Below are positions 1-8,946 of a DNA stretch of 44,360 nucleotides, one piece after another. Below the pieces are notes generated by a model, which was not told the origin of the DNA, did not search any database, and saw only the letters and a program-made list of their open reading frames with translations. Each line of letters starts with the position of its first letter. The first letter of the stretch is position 1. The position numbers were made by a program, and so were the translations under genes. The DNA comes from an uncultured Acetobacteraceae bacterium. Its GTDB lineage: Bacteria; Pseudomonadota; Alphaproteobacteria; Acetobacterales; Acetobacteraceae. The DNA lies in assembly GCA_903877125.1 (NCBI GenBank), contig CAIRCM010000042.1, positions 1 through 44,360 on the forward strand, read 5' to 3'.

Positions 1-259
1 AGCGCTTTTGTCCGAATTTAATAATTTCACTGGCCGCCCCGCGCATCTGCGCCCATTCGGCCTGACCCCCGGCGCCGTACCGTCCACCGATGATTTCCGC
101 TAACGAGTATTCTCGGCCGATTCCGTGCAGGAACCGGAACATGTCGCGAATATTGCTTTTCCCGCTGGCATTGGTGCCGACGACAACGGTGAAGGCCCCG
201 ACGGTCAATCGCGTGTCCCGAAAGCCTTTGAAATCGCGGAGACGGATGCCGGTGATCAT
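1..259 (-). CDS. AAA-family ATPase, N-terminal part (cut by window edge)
   Basis: Partial gene of 86 visible codons running off the left edge. The protein opens with an ITGIRLRDFKGF-type strand, typical of SMC/RecF/OLD-like ATP-binding proteins, then a Walker A motif GTNASGKS at residues 28-35. That places it in the AAA_15/AAA_21 type of ABC-ATPase-like proteins, which often work in DNA metabolism or phage defence. ATG at 257-259 is the first start after the neighbouring stop; an ATG nine bases upstream meets a stop after four codons. The gene begins 8 bp after the serine hydrolase stop, so the two may share a transcript. Walker B and any partner nuclease lie outside the window, so the role is open. 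Confidence 0.75.
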   Translation of the reverse strand, partial: MITGIRLRDFKGFRDTRLTVGAFTVVVGTNASGKSNIRDMFRFLHGIGREYSLAEIIGGRYGAGGQAEWAQMRGAASEIIKFGQKR

Positions 260-266
260 CGCCCGA

Positions 267-1727
267 TCATGCCAGAGTTTCAATGGCCGTGGCGATCAAT
301 CGGTTGAGCGCCGTCAGGTCCATCGTGTGGTCGGTTTCGTTGGTGACCGCGACGACCAGTTTGGCCTTTCGCAGAATGAACACCTTGTTGTCGGACGCCC
401 CCGCGGCCCAGGCCGTGTCCGCCGGCAGGTCAGGGAACAGCCCATCGGTGTTCGTGCGGAAGCAGGCGGCGTAGCTGGTGCCGGTATGGGTGGCGGTCAG
501 GGCGTAATCGACCCAGCCCTCGGGCAGCAGGCGTTCGCCGTGCCAGACGCCGTCGTTCAGATAGAGCACGCCCAGCTTGGCAAAATCGCGGATCGTCGCG
601 TAGCCGGCGCCGGAGGCGATGAAATTCCCCGCGATATCGGCGGAATGCTGGTAGCTGGTCATGCCAAGCTTGTCGGCCAGCAGGCTGTAGACGGTCTGGT
701 GATAGGGCAGCGCGCGCCGTTCGATCTGGTCGCGGATGATGGCGCCCAGCACGTTCATGCCGGAATTGACGTAGCGGAAGACCGATCCGGGCATGGCCGC
801 GACGATGGACCGTTGCGCGGCCTCGAACGCGTCGACACCATCCTGATAGACCGCGCTGTTCTCGAAGCCGAGCGTGATGGTTCCATCCGCGTGCCGGACC
901 GGGAAGCCGATGCCCGAGCGCATGCGGACCAGATGGTCCAAGGTGATCAGGCGGTGGATGTCGCGCGGGTCGGACCAGAGCGGCGCCGGCGCGGGATCAT
1001 GCATCGAACGCAGCCAACCCTTCTGAATCATCCGACCGAGGATCGTGCAGGTGATCGCCTTGGTCATCGACCAGCTTGGAGTGGCTTTTTCAGGTCCGCC
1101 AAAGGTGCTGTATTTTTCCAACAGCACCCGGTCGGGTTTGGCGATCAGGACACCGTAAATGCCGGGGGACGACGCCATGAAGGCATCCAGCGCCTCGGTC
1201 AACGCTGGCGGGGCTTCCGAGGGCTCGCCGACATCCTCCCCATAGGGCCAGGGTTTACCCTCCGGGGTCGGGTGGCGTTCGATGGGTTTGGGATCGAAGC
1301 GCGGCACGGCGTGCTCACCCAGGAGGATGGTGCCGTAGCCGGGGCGGGCGAGGGCGGCGCCGACGATGGGTGGGCCGAAAGCGGGATCGTTCCAAGCGAC
1401 GGTGAGGCGATGGTCCTTCATGTCGCTCTGGACCTGGATTTGGCCGGATGCCAACGCCGCATTCAGATCGTCGGCGATATCGATGGCGTCCGGCCGCGCG
1501 TCCAGGCCGGCCGGCACCATCGCGGCGCGCGGACGGAAATTGAGGGTGGCGGTCAAGTGATCGAGGCCGGTGACGAACAGCATGTCCGCCATCCGTTTGG
1601 CGGCGAAATTCACCGTCCGCTGCCGCAGCGCGGCGGGCGAGGCGTCATAAACCAGCGGCGCCACCGGGCCGGTGCCAAACGGGTGCGGTGTGGTATCGAA
1701 AATCGGCTCCACCGGGCGGTTCGTCAT
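267..1727 (-). CDS. Serine hydrolase, beta-lactamase / class C-like family
   Basis: 486-residue protein of the beta-lactamase/transpeptidase-like fold (COG1680 type). A catalytic S-x-x-K motif SMTK lies at residues 220-223 and the second-motif YVN at 319-321, both followed by the expected helical context. About 190 residues precede the domain. No clear signal peptide is seen, which suggests a cytoplasmic esterase, amidase or peptidase rather than an antibiotic-hydrolysing periplasmic enzyme. The ATG overlaps the stop of the upstream dioxygenase (TGATG), so the two are translationally coupled. The substrate cannot be told from sequence. Confidence 0.85.
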   Translation of the reverse strand: MTNRPVEPIFDTTPHPFGTGPVAPLVYDASPAALRQRTVNFAAKRMADMLFVTGLDHLTATLNFRPRAAMVPAGLDARPDAIDIADDLNAALASGQIQVQSDMKDHRLTVAWNDPAFGPPIVGAALARPGYGTILLGEHAVPRFDPKPIERHPTPEGKPWPYGEDVGEPSEAPPALTEALDAFMASSPGIYGVLIAKPDRVLLEKYSTFGGPEKATPSWSMTKAITCTILGRMIQKGWLRSMHDPAPAPLWSDPRDIHRLITLDHLVRMRSGIGFPVRHADGTITLGFENSAVYQDGVDAFEAAQRSIVAAMPGSVFRYVNSGMNVLGAIIRDQIERRALPYHQTVYSLLADKLGMTSYQHSADIAGNFIASGAGYATIRDFAKLGVLYLNDGVWHGERLLPEGWVDYALTATHTGTSYAACFRTNTDGLFPDLPADTAWAAGASDNKVFILRKAKLVVAVTNETDHTMDLTALNRLIATAIETLA

Positions 1728-2599
1728 CACGCCATCTCCGGCACTTTGAAGAAGCGGTTTTTCATGCCTTTCTGGTTCTCGTAAAGCGATCCCTGTTTCG
1801 TTGCCGGCGGCAACGGCAGGCGGATCGGGGCGGGGGCGAGGCGGGGTTCGCGGGGCTGGCCGGCGACCATGAGACTGTCGAATTTCTCGATCCCGCCGGG
1901 GAAGCCAAGGATTGGCCAGGCGTCGGCGCTGCGGAACTGAAACAACAGGAGGCGCCGGTCGCGATCCGACAAATTGGGTGCCGAACCGTGGATCGCTCGG
2001 ACGTGATGGACGGTGATGGAGCCGGCCTTGCCGACCAGGGGAATCGCCTTGCTGTAGTCCACGTCGCGGTTTTCCGGGTCCATGGCACCGCAGAACACGC
2101 CGTTGGCATGGTGATCGTAGGTTGGGCCGCGATGGCTGCCGGGAATGATCATCAACGGCCCGTTTTCCATCGCCATGTCGTCGAACATGACGCCGACCGC
2201 AGCGAGGTCGTCGTTGGTGTGCGGATAGAAGGCCCAATCCTGGTGCCATTCGACCGGCGCGCCGAAGCCGGCACACTTCATGTTGAGCTTCGCACTGTCG
2301 AAGCGGATATCCGGGCCCCAGAGATCCCGCAATACGCCGATAATCCCGGCATGTCGCAGCAGGGCCGCGTATTCCGGGTGATGCTCGGTTGCCTTCTTGA
2401 TGCGCCGTACACGGGGATTTTCCGGGGTGTGGCTGTCCTCGAGATCGTAGATTTCGTCGTGGGTGGCGACGCCGCGCGCGCGCTCGACGAAACCATCGGT
2501 CGCGGCGCGCAGGCGATCGACCTCGGCCGGGGTCAGCACGTCGGGCACGACGATGGCGCCGACCTCGTTGTATTCCTCGATCTGGGCCTTGGTGAGCAC
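1727..2599 (-). CDS. Phytanoyl-CoA dioxygenase (PhyH) family protein
   Basis: 290-residue Fe(II)/2-oxoglutarate-type oxygenase. The facial-triad HxD is H119-Q-D121 (EWHQDWAF), the likely distal histidine is H204 in RAIHGSAPN, and an arginine cluster about ten residues later could hold 2-oxoglutarate. Family members hydroxylate unactivated carbons of small molecules. The GTG start at 2597-2599 was chosen because GGAG lies 7 bp upstream and the protein begins with a typical LTKAQIEEYNEVG helix; the reading frame stays open further upstream, but that stretch is low-complexity and lacks a ribosome site. It is coupled to the downstream serine hydrolase, suggesting a hydroxylate-then-hydrolyse pair (inference). 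Confidence 0.85.
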   Translation of the reverse strand: MLTKAQIEEYNEVGAIVVPDVLTPAEVDRLRAATDGFVERARGVATHDEIYDLEDSHTPENPRVRRIKKATEHHPEYAALLRHAGIIGVLRDLWGPDIRFDSAKLNMKCAGFGAPVEWHQDWAFYPHTNDDLAAVGVMFDDMAMENGPLMIIPGSHRGPTYDHHANGVFCGAMDPENRDVDYSKAIPLVGKAGSITVHHVRAIHGSAPNLSDRDRRLLLFQFRSADAWPILGFPGGIEKFDSLMVAGQPREPRLAPAPIRLPLPPATKQGSLYENQKGMKNRFFKVPEMA

Positions 2600-2876
2600 G
2601 GTTTTTCTCCGGTTTAACGGCGGCAGGATAGCACCGGCGGGCGGGGGGAGCGCAAATACGCCCGGCCGTGCCGGTTTCTTGCATCCTGACAATGGTCGCG
2701 GTATTGTTACTGCGAACGACCGGTGAGGGGAACGGGGGAGCCGCCGCGCCCGATACGATCGCCGCGGCAGCCGCAACGACAGTCATACACCGAAGAGGCA
2801 GAATCCTGGCCATGCCTTCCTCTTTCGTTCCGTTTTCTGTCGTACGGTCACTTCCCCGGAACGCCCGGATGGGCGG

Positions 2877-3614
2877 TTGACGAATCGCTTCCGAAAGCCA
2901 TCTCCTGCCCGGGTGATCGCACCCCTGCCCGAGACCCTGGATTTGCCGAACGGCACCGCCCGCGTGGAATGGCGGCGGAGCAGCCGAGCACGGCGGGTCA
3001 GCCTGCGCGTGGACCCGAGGGGCGGCGCGGTGGTGGTGACACTGCCCATGAAAGCGAGCAACCGGTCCGGCGTCGCGCTGTTGATGAGCCATGTGGATTG
3101 GGTCGCCGACCGGCTGGCCGCACTGCCCGATGCGGTGCCGTTCGCCGATGGCGCGACGATCCCGATTGGCGGCGAACCGCATCGTATCCGGCACGTTCCG
3201 GCCGCGCGCGGCGGCGCATGGATCCTGGACGGCGAACTGCATGTGACCGGCGCGCCGGAATTCCTGCGTCGCCGGGTCGTGGATTTCCTGCGGGCGGAGG
3301 CCCGGCGTCGTCTGGTGGCGCTGGTCGCGGTCAAGGCGGCGCTCGCCGGGGTCACGCCCAAGCGGGTCCTGGTGAAGGACACATCCAGCCGATGGGGTAG
3401 CTGCGCGTCCGACAAGACGCTGTCGTTCAGCTGGCGGCTGGTGATGGCACCCACCTGGGTGCAGGACTACGTCGCCGCGCATGAGGTCGCGCATATCGGC
3501 AACATGCACCACGGGCCGCCGTTTTGGGCGCAGGTGGAGCGTCTGACACCGCATACGAAGGCGGCGATCGCCTGGCTGCGGCGGGACGGGGCCAGCCTGC
3601 AACGGATGGGCTGA
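2877..3614 (+). CDS. YgjP-like M48-type metallopeptidase (DUF45)
   Basis: 245-residue protein of the SprT/YgjP family. It has an SRWGSC motif at residues 171-176, then the zinc site HEVAH at 202-206 with a third ligand at H212 before PPFW, matching the family pattern HExxH...H...FW. Family members are small cytosolic zinc metallopeptidases of unclear substrate. The TTG at 2877 follows a nonsense-closed ATG; GTG at 2913 is an alternative start. It lies alone between the divergent PhyH operon and the MFS gene. Confidence 0.8.
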   Translation: MTNRFRKPSPARVIAPLPETLDLPNGTARVEWRRSSRARRVSLRVDPRGGAVVVTLPMKASNRSGVALLMSHVDWVADRLAALPDAVPFADGATIPIGGEPHRIRHVPAARGGAWILDGELHVTGAPEFLRRRVVDFLRAEARRRLVALVAVKAALAGVTPKRVLVKDTSSRWGSCASDKTLSFSWRLVMAPTWVQDYVAAHEVAHIGNMHHGPPFWAQVERLTPHTKAAIAWLRRDGASLQRMG

Positions 3615-3687
3615 CCGACCGACTGTCCGGGGCAATGGACGGTTCGGGCCGCACCTGCCAAGCTCCCATGAAATAGGAGGATTCGGA

Positions 3688-4962
3688 ATGACGCGGCGCC
3701 GGTACTGGGTGTTCTTTCTGCTGTTTCTGTTCAACGTGATTTGCTACCTCGACCGCATCAACATGTCGGTCGCGGGCCGGTCGATCGCGGGCGAATTCGG
3801 ACTGACCCCGATTTCACTGGGCTATCTGTTCTCGTCGTTCCTGTGGGCCTACGTCGCGATGATGCTGCCCGGCGGCAAGATGGTGGACTCGCTGGGCGTC
3901 CACCGGATGGCGGCGATCGGCGCGGCGTTCTGGTCGGTGGCGCAAATGCTCAGCGGCGCAGCCATTGGCTATTGGACATTGTTGCTAACCCGCCTGGGCC
4001 TCGGCGTGGGCGAAGCGCCGACCTTCCCTGTCAGCTATCGCGGGGTGCGCGACTGGGCACCCTACAGCGAGCGCGGCGTCGCCGTCGGCTGCATCCAGGC
4101 CGGCACGCTGCTTGGCCCCGCTTTGAGCGCGCCGCTGGTGGCGTGGCTGATCGAAGCGACGTCATGGCGGATCTCGTTCGTCATCACCGGCGCCGTGGGA
4201 TTGGTCTGGGTGGCGGTATGGCGGCTGCTGGTGTCCACGCCCGAGGAGACGAAATGGATTCCGGAGCCGGAACGCCAGAAAATCCTGGCGGAGCGGCATG
4301 GAACGGAACCGGTCGCGGACGGCGACGGCGTTGGCTACGCAGGCCTGCTTCGGTCCCCGTCGATGTGGGGGCTGGCGCTGTCGCAGGGCTGCGGGGTTTA
4401 CACGGTGTATCTGTACCTCAGCTGGCTGCCGGACTATCTGCAAACGCAGCGGCATCTGTCGATCATGAAATCCGGCGTGTTCACGATGGTGCCGTTCCTG
4501 GTGGGCGCGGCGGTGATCGTCATCATGAACCTGATCGGCGATAAAATGCTGACTCCCGACACGATGCGGTCCGGCAAGCGGCGGCTGGTGGTGGTGACCT
4601 GCCTGGTGCTGAGCGCGCTGGGGATGCTGATCCCCTACACCGAGTCGCTGACGATGCTGGTGATCCTGACGATTTTCCCGATCAGCTTCGGCGGCACCTC
4701 GACCTCGACCAACGCGGCGCTGTGCAACGATCTGCTGCGCAACAAGGCCGATGCCGGGCGGGCGTTCGCGTTCATGGTGCTGGGCGGCAATACGTTCGGA
4801 CTGCTGGCGCCGATCGTGACCGGCTATATCGTGCAGGCAACGGGGAGTTTCTCCTCGGCCTTCGTGCTGGCGGGGGTGCTGTCGCTGATCGGGGCGGTCG
4901 CGTCGTTTACCTTGACCCGGCATACGTTGGGCGAGGTGCGGCCGGTGCTGGCGGTGGCTTAG
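3688..4962 (+). CDS. MFS transporter, anion:cation symporter (ACS) type
   Basis: 424-residue major facilitator protein with about 12 hydrophobic segments. The N-terminal YLDRINMSVAG pattern in TM1 and the helix 2-3 loop with GGKMVDSLG resemble the ACS family (glucarate, phthalate, hexuronate carriers). A long cytoplasmic loop follows TM6, around residues 190-215. The ATG follows a strong AGGAGG with good spacing. It probably imports an organic acid anion with H+. The nearest neighbours do not identify the substrate. Its 3' end is followed within 3 bp by a 50-bp dispersed repeat. Confidence 0.88.
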   Translation: MTRRRYWVFFLLFLFNVICYLDRINMSVAGRSIAGEFGLTPISLGYLFSSFLWAYVAMMLPGGKMVDSLGVHRMAAIGAAFWSVAQMLSGAAIGYWTLLLTRLGLGVGEAPTFPVSYRGVRDWAPYSERGVAVGCIQAGTLLGPALSAPLVAWLIEATSWRISFVITGAVGLVWVAVWRLLVSTPEETKWIPEPERQKILAERHGTEPVADGDGVGYAGLLRSPSMWGLALSQGCGVYTVYLYLSWLPDYLQTQRHLSIMKSGVFTMVPFLVGAAVIVIMNLIGDKMLTPDTMRSGKRRLVVVTCLVLSALGMLIPYTESLTMLVILTIFPISFGGTSTSTNAALCNDLLRNKADAGRAFAFMVLGGNTFGLLAPIVTGYIVQATGSFSSAFVLAGVLSLIGAVASFTLTRHTLGEVRPVLAVA

Positions 4963-4964
4963 GC

Positions 4965-5014
4965 CGCCAGAGGTGGAATCACATGATGGCGTGAATCATG
5001 CGATCGAACAAAGA
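4965..5014. repeat. 50-bp dispersed intergenic repeat, copy 1
   Basis: A 50-bp unit starting CGCCAGAGGTGG and ending AACAAAGA fills the gap between the convergent MFS and ureG genes. A second copy at 44061-44110 matches at 44 of 50 positions; all differences are transitions. The core GCGTGAATCAYGC is nearly palindromic in both copies. It does not code for a protein shared by its neighbours. Confidence 0.8.
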
Positions 5015-5017
5015 CCG

Positions 5018-5638
5018 CTAGCCCGCCAGACCACCCTGGCGTTCGATGAAGGCAGCGATGTCCGCGACACCCTGGCCGGCGCGGACATTGGCGAAGACGA
5101 ACGGACGCTCCCCGCGCATCTTTTTGGCGTCGCGATCCATCACGTCCAGGCTGGCCCCGACATAGGGCGCGAGGTCGATCTTGTTGATCACCAGCATGTC
5201 GCTGCGGGTGATGCCCGGCCCGCCCTTGCGAGGGATCTTGTCGCCGGCGCTGACGTCGATGACGTAGATCGTGAGATCGGCCAGCTCCGGACTGAAGGTG
5301 GCCGCGAGGTTGTCGCCGCCGCTTTCGATCAGCATCAGATCGAGGTTGGGGAAGCGACGGTTCAGTTCGGCGACGCCGGCCAGATTGATCGACGCATCCT
5401 CCCGGATCGCGGTATGCGGACAACCGCCGGTTTCGATCCCCATGATGCGTTCCGGCGGCAGCGAACCCGCTCGGGTGAGGAATTCGGCGTCTTCCTTGGT
5501 GTAGATGTCGTTGGTGATCGCGGCGATATCGTAGCGGTCCCGAAAATGTTTGCAGAGAGCATCCATCAGCGCGGTCTTGCCGGTGCCGACGGGGCCGCCA
5601 ACGCCGACCCGCAACGGGCCGTTCGGGGATTTGGTCAT
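5018..5638 (-). CDS. ureG: Urease accessory GTPase UreG
   Basis: 206-residue SIMIBI-class GTPase that drives nickel delivery to urease with UreE, UreF and UreD/H. The P-loop GGPVGTGKT lies at residues 14-22. The metal-binding CPH motif is in [11 protein letters not shown], and the guanine-specificity motif NKID lies in VINKIDLA. Length is normal for the family. Its ATG overlaps the ureF stop (ATGA). No ureA, ureB, ureC or ureD gene lies in the window. Confidence 0.97.
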   Translation of the reverse strand: MTKSPNGPLRVGVGGPVGTGKTALMDALCKHFRDRYDIAAITNDIYTKEDAEFLTRAGSLPPERIMGIETGGCPHTAIREDASINLAGVAELNRRFPNLDLMLIESGGDNLAATFSPELADLTIYVIDVSAGDKIPRKGGPGITRSDMLVINKIDLAPYVGASLDVMDRDAKKMRGERPFVFANVRAGQGVADIAAFIERQGGLAG

Positions 5639-6279
5639 GAGCGGAACAACCTTGTGTATTGGGTTTCATGCCGCATCGCGGCGATGTCGGAACGGAAGGC
5701 ACAGCCGCCGATTTCGTCGAGCGCGGCGATTTTCGTCTCGGCGGCGGTGTCCAGAATAACCGGTTCCAGCGCGGCCAGCACGCGCAACCCCGCGGTCTGG
5801 CCGAGCGGCACGAGGCGGACGGCGGCGGAGATCAGATTGGAGGCGAAGGCCTGGAGATACGCAGCGGCAGTGTCGTCCTCAGGGATGTCATGTGCGCCGG
5901 CGAGCGCGCCGACCGCGACCGCATAAGGCGTTTCGCGCGGCACCGGCGGCATGGTCCAGGGCGCGGCGGCGAGGACGAAAGCCTGCCCCTGGGCGAGAGC
6001 CTCGTTATGGCGTTCCCGGCCGGCCGCGGTCGCGAGAGCGCGTTCGGCGATGTCGGCCAGAGCGGCGGGGTCCCTGGCGGCGCGGTGGGCGTGGCGGAGA
6101 AGGATGGTGTCGGTTCGGCCGGTGCCGTTTGCCAGCACGTCGGCCAGCCATGATCGGAGGGTGGCTTCGTCGCGGACATCGCCGGTTTCGACGGCCCATT
6201 CCAGGCCGTGGGAATAGGCGAAGGCGCCGGTGGGGAAGGCGGGGGAGAGCCAGGCAAGCAGCCGCAGGCCGTTAGTCAT
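5635..6279 (-). CDS. ureF: Urease accessory protein UreF
   Basis: 214-residue all-helical UreF, which bridges UreG to the urease apoprotein and gates its GTPase. The N-terminal [23 protein letters not shown] block is the family signature (seen as [15 protein letters not shown]). The ATG at 6277-6279 was chosen because it begins right at this block and overlaps the ureE stop codon; an upstream in-frame start would add a Thr-rich antisense of the UreE His tail. It ends in a 4-bp overlap with ureG. Confidence 0.95.
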   Translation of the reverse strand: MTNGLRLLAWLSPAFPTGAFAYSHGLEWAVETGDVRDEATLRSWLADVLANGTGRTDTILLRHAHRAARDPAALADIAERALATAAGRERHNEALAQGQAFVLAAAPWTMPPVPRETPYAVAVGALAGAHDIPEDDTAAAYLQAFASNLISAAVRLVPLGQTAGLRVLAALEPVILDTAAETKIAALDEIGGCAFRSDIAAMRHETQYTRLFRS

Positions 6280-6745
6280 GGTGGTGGTCGTCGTCATGGT
6301 GGTGGTGCCCGCCGCCGCCCGCCGCATACGCCCCCGGTTCCGGATCGAACGGCGCCTCGATATCGTCCACGTGGCCCCCCAGCCCCTCGACCATTTCCGC
6401 GATCACATGATCCGCTCGGATTCGGATCCGGTCGCCGAGCAACTGAACCGGAAGGTGGCGGTTGCCAAGATGCCAGGCAATGCGGACGAGTTCGCCTTCG
6501 TCGTGGGCATGAATTTCCAGCAAGGGCTCCGGCTTGGCCCGCACCAGCACGATCCCGCTCGCGGTCGGCAGCCCGTCGCCGTCGCGCAGCCGTTCGGCCT
6601 GCGGCAAATCCAGCAGCAGGTCGGCGCCCGCTTCCGTCCGCAGCACGATGCGACGGCGATGACGGCGGTCGAAGTCGATCAGCACACGGTCGATCGCCGT
6701 GGCTGGGTCCCAGGTCCGGGCGCGGAGGATCATGGTGGCTTGCAT
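6272..6745 (-). CDS. ureE: Urease accessory nickel chaperone UreE
   Basis: 157-residue UreE, which binds Ni(II) and hands it to UreG. The N-terminal domain carries the RxR-rich strand pattern. The C-terminal domain keeps the expected histidine in LLEIHAHDEGELVRIAWHLGNRH. The protein ends in a His/Asp-rich nickel-binding tail (GGGG followed by H and D runs), a variant found in many UreE proteins. It is first gene of ureE-ureF-ureG, divergent from an acyl-CoA dehydrogenase gene. Confidence 0.95.
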   Translation of the reverse strand: MQATMILRARTWDPATAIDRVLIDFDRRHRRRIVLRTEAGADLLLDLPQAERLRDGDGLPTASGIVLVRAKPEPLLEIHAHDEGELVRIAWHLGNRHLPVQLLGDRIRIRADHVIAEMVEGLGGHVDDIEAPFDPEPGAYAAGGGGHHHHDDDHHHD

Positions 6746-6792
6746 GGCGGAGGGTCCGGGAGGTCGTATTCAGGCGGTCGGCACGACGAGAG

Positions 6793-6820
6793 GCTTATCA
6801 CATCCAGGGCGGTGGTAAGC
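6793..6820. promoter_or_regulatory. Small hairpin in the ureE / acyl-CoA dehydrogenase divergent spacer
   Basis: Inverted arms GCTTATCAC (6793-6801) and GTGGTAAGC (6812-6820), 8 of 9 paired with a 10-base loop, followed by AAAATA on the plus strand. It sits in the 221-bp spacer between two divergent genes, so it could be an operator or a leader structure. No protein can be named for it. Confidence 0.3.
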
Positions 6821-6966
6821 AAAATACGGGCCAGCGCGGCGCGGCGCCGTCGATCTTCCAGGCGGGAAACCTGTCCGTGGTCAGGCCCCGCCGTGCCGGT
6901 TGCCATCCCCCCACGGTTGGGGCAAGGATTTGTCCCAAGAACCGCCGCTGGGGCAGGAGAACGCCG

Positions 6967-8121
6967 ATGTCCGCCGCCATTGATCTCGACTCGATGACCG
7001 ATGACCAGTTCCGCATGCATGTGCGGACCTGGATCCAGGACAACTATCCGCCGGAAATCCGGAACCCGCCGAAGCGGCTGCATTTCCACGAGAACAAATC
7101 CTGGTACATGAAGCTCGCCGAAAAAGGCTGGCTCGCCCCGAACTGGCCGAAGCAATTCGGCGGTATGGGTATCTCGGCCAGCAAGCAGCTCATTTTCCTG
7201 GAGGAAAAGGAACGCCACGGTTGCGCGCGGCTGAACGACATGGGCATGACCATGATCGGGCCGCTGCTGATCAAGTTCGGCCGTCCCGACCAGCAGCAGT
7301 ATTTCCTGCCCAAGATCCTGGCGGGCGAGCACATCTGGTGCCAGGGCTATTCCGAACCGAACGCCGGTTCCGACCTCGCGTCCCTGCGGACCGAGGCGGT
7401 TCTCGACGGCGATCACTGGGTGGTGAACGGCCAGAAAATCTGGACCTCGCTGGCGATGGACGCCAACTGGATTTTCCTCCTCGTCCGCACCAACAAGCAG
7501 GCGAAAAAGCAGGACGGCATCAGCTTCCTGCTGGTACCCATGGACACGCCCGGCATCACCGTCCGCCCGATCACCAACATCGATATGGCGGACGAGTTCT
7601 GCGAAACGTTCTTCGACAATGTACGCGTGCCCAAGGACAACCTGGTCGGCCAGATCGACAAGGGCTGGAGCATGGCGAAGGCGCTGCTCAGCTTCGAGCG
7701 CATCGGTTCCGGCTCGCCCCGTCAATCCGCCTATGCATTGAAGGCGCTGCGCGGCGTCGCCGAACGGATGGGCGTCTGGGAAGACGGCCAGTTCCAGGAA
7801 CGCTACACGAAATTGCGCATGGACCTGGAAGATCACAAGGATCTGTATGAGACTTTCGTCGACAAGGTCCGACGCGGGGAGACCCTCGGCCCCGATGTTT
7901 CGATGCTCAAAATCAATCAAACCGAGCTGTATCAGCGGATAACGGAAACGGCGCTGGAGATCGCGGGGGAGTATGGCGGGGACCTCGGCCCGATGGACGG
8001 CAACCGGGAGCTGAACCCCACCGGCCTGTTCCTGCAATCGCGCCCGGCCACGATTTACGCCGGATCGAATGAGATTCAGCGGAACATTCTGGCGAAAAAC
8101 GTTTTGGAGCTACCGGGGTAG
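6967..8121 (+). CDS. Acyl-CoA dehydrogenase
   Basis: 384-residue FAD-dependent acyl-CoA dehydrogenase. The three family regions are visible: an N-terminal helical domain, a middle beta domain with CQGYSEPNAGSDLASLRT and GQKIWTS (FAD/substrate binding), and a C-terminal helical domain closing with ATIYAGSNEIQRNILAKNVL. These enzymes make the alpha-beta double bond of an acyl-CoA and pass electrons to ETF. ATG at 6967 follows AGGAG; the reading frame stays open upstream but without homology. Its last 12 bp overlap the convergent LOG gene. Chain-length preference is not evident. Confidence 0.92.
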   Translation: MSAAIDLDSMTDDQFRMHVRTWIQDNYPPEIRNPPKRLHFHENKSWYMKLAEKGWLAPNWPKQFGGMGISASKQLIFLEEKERHGCARLNDMGMTMIGPLLIKFGRPDQQQYFLPKILAGEHIWCQGYSEPNAGSDLASLRTEAVLDGDHWVVNGQKIWTSLAMDANWIFLLVRTNKQAKKQDGISFLLVPMDTPGITVRPITNIDMADEFCETFFDNVRVPKDNLVGQIDKGWSMAKALLSFERIGSGSPRQSAYALKALRGVAERMGVWEDGQFQERYTKLRMDLEDHKDLYETFVDKVRRGETLGPDVSMLKINQTELYQRITETALEIAGEYGGDLGPMDGNRELNPTGLFLQSRPATIYAGSNEIQRNILAKNVLELPG

Positions 8122-8838
8122 ACCCCGCCGCTCCAATACGCCCCAGGCACCGTCCGGCGTATCGGCGAATTCGAACAGCGCGAGTTCGTCAGCCGAGATC
8201 ATGCCCTCGGCCAGCAGCGTGTCGAAGGATACCACCTTCCGCCAATACGCTTCGTCGAACAGCACGATCGGCACCGCCCGCATTTTCTTTGTCTGGACGA
8301 GGGTGAGGATTTCGAACATCTCGTCCATCGTGCCGAATCCGCCGGGGAACACCACCAGCGCATTGGCGCGCATCGCCATGTGCATTTTGCGCATCGCGAA
8401 ATAATGGAACTGAAACGTCAGGCCCGGGGTTGTGTAGGGGTTCGGCTCCTGCTCGTGCGGCAGCCGGATGTTGAAGCCGATGCTCGGGGCTTCGGCTTCG
8501 AATGCGCCGCGGTTGGCGGCTTCCATGATTCCGCCGCCGCCGCCCGTGGCGATCACGTTGTCCCGCCACCGGTGGTGCGGTGCCATGGCGCCGCCCCGTT
8601 CGGATACGATCCGGCCGAAGGCCCGAGCGGCGTCGTAGCGCGGGGTGTCTGGTTGGACGCGGGCGCTGCCGAATACGATCACCGTCGATCGTATCCCCCA
8701 GTCGCGCAGTTCCAGCTCGGCTTTCGCGTATTCAAGCGCGAAACGGATATCCCGCATTTCGTCGCGGAGCAGGAAATCGGTGTCCTCGACCGCCAGGCGG
8801 TAGCTGGAGGCGTGTTTTTGCGGCGTGTTGTCGGTCAT
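8110..8838 (-). CDS. LOG-family protein (TIGR00730-type, Rossmann fold)
   Basis: 242-residue protein. The motif PGGFGTMDEMFE, with the conserved PGGxGTxxE, marks the LOG/YgdH family of cytokinin-riboside phosphoribohydrolase-like enzymes, long misnamed lysine decarboxylases. A GGGGGIMEAANRGA glycine-rich loop precedes it, as in the family. Such enzymes hydrolyse nucleotide 5'-monophosphates. ATG at 8836-8838 is the best start; an in-frame ATG seven codons upstream exists, and neither has a strong ribosome site. It is convergent with the acyl-CoA dehydrogenase and divergent from the ABC importer. Confidence 0.88.
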   Translation of the reverse strand: MTDNTPQKHASSYRLAVEDTDFLLRDEMRDIRFALEYAKAELELRDWGIRSTVIVFGSARVQPDTPRYDAARAFGRIVSERGGAMAPHHRWRDNVIATGGGGGIMEAANRGAFEAEAPSIGFNIRLPHEQEPNPYTTPGLTFQFHYFAMRKMHMAMRANALVVFPGGFGTMDEMFEILTLVQTKKMRAVPIVLFDEAYWRKVVSFDTLLAEGMISADELALFEFADTPDGAWGVLERRGLPR

Positions 8839-8946
8839 TGACGACCGTTTGCGCCGCATTGCAGCAATGTCAAGCAGTACGCCCTTGACGAGGGCCTTCG
8901 CTCGCGCCCAGGCTCCGCGGAAAGAACCGGACAGGGGCTTCCGCCG

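Noticed and set aside
46-59. TCTGCGCCCATTCG at the left edge, similar to arms of the 36649-36758 repeat
   Set aside because: It lies inside the ATPase coding region, is short, and is not accompanied by a second arm; coincidence is the simplest reading.
267-3734. A 1155-codon minus-strand frame covering the serine hydrolase and everything upstream
   Set aside because: Only its C-terminal 486 codons (the serine hydrolase) look real; the rest is Arg/Pro/Gly-rich text overlapping the real PhyH and YgjP genes, expected of high-GC DNA.
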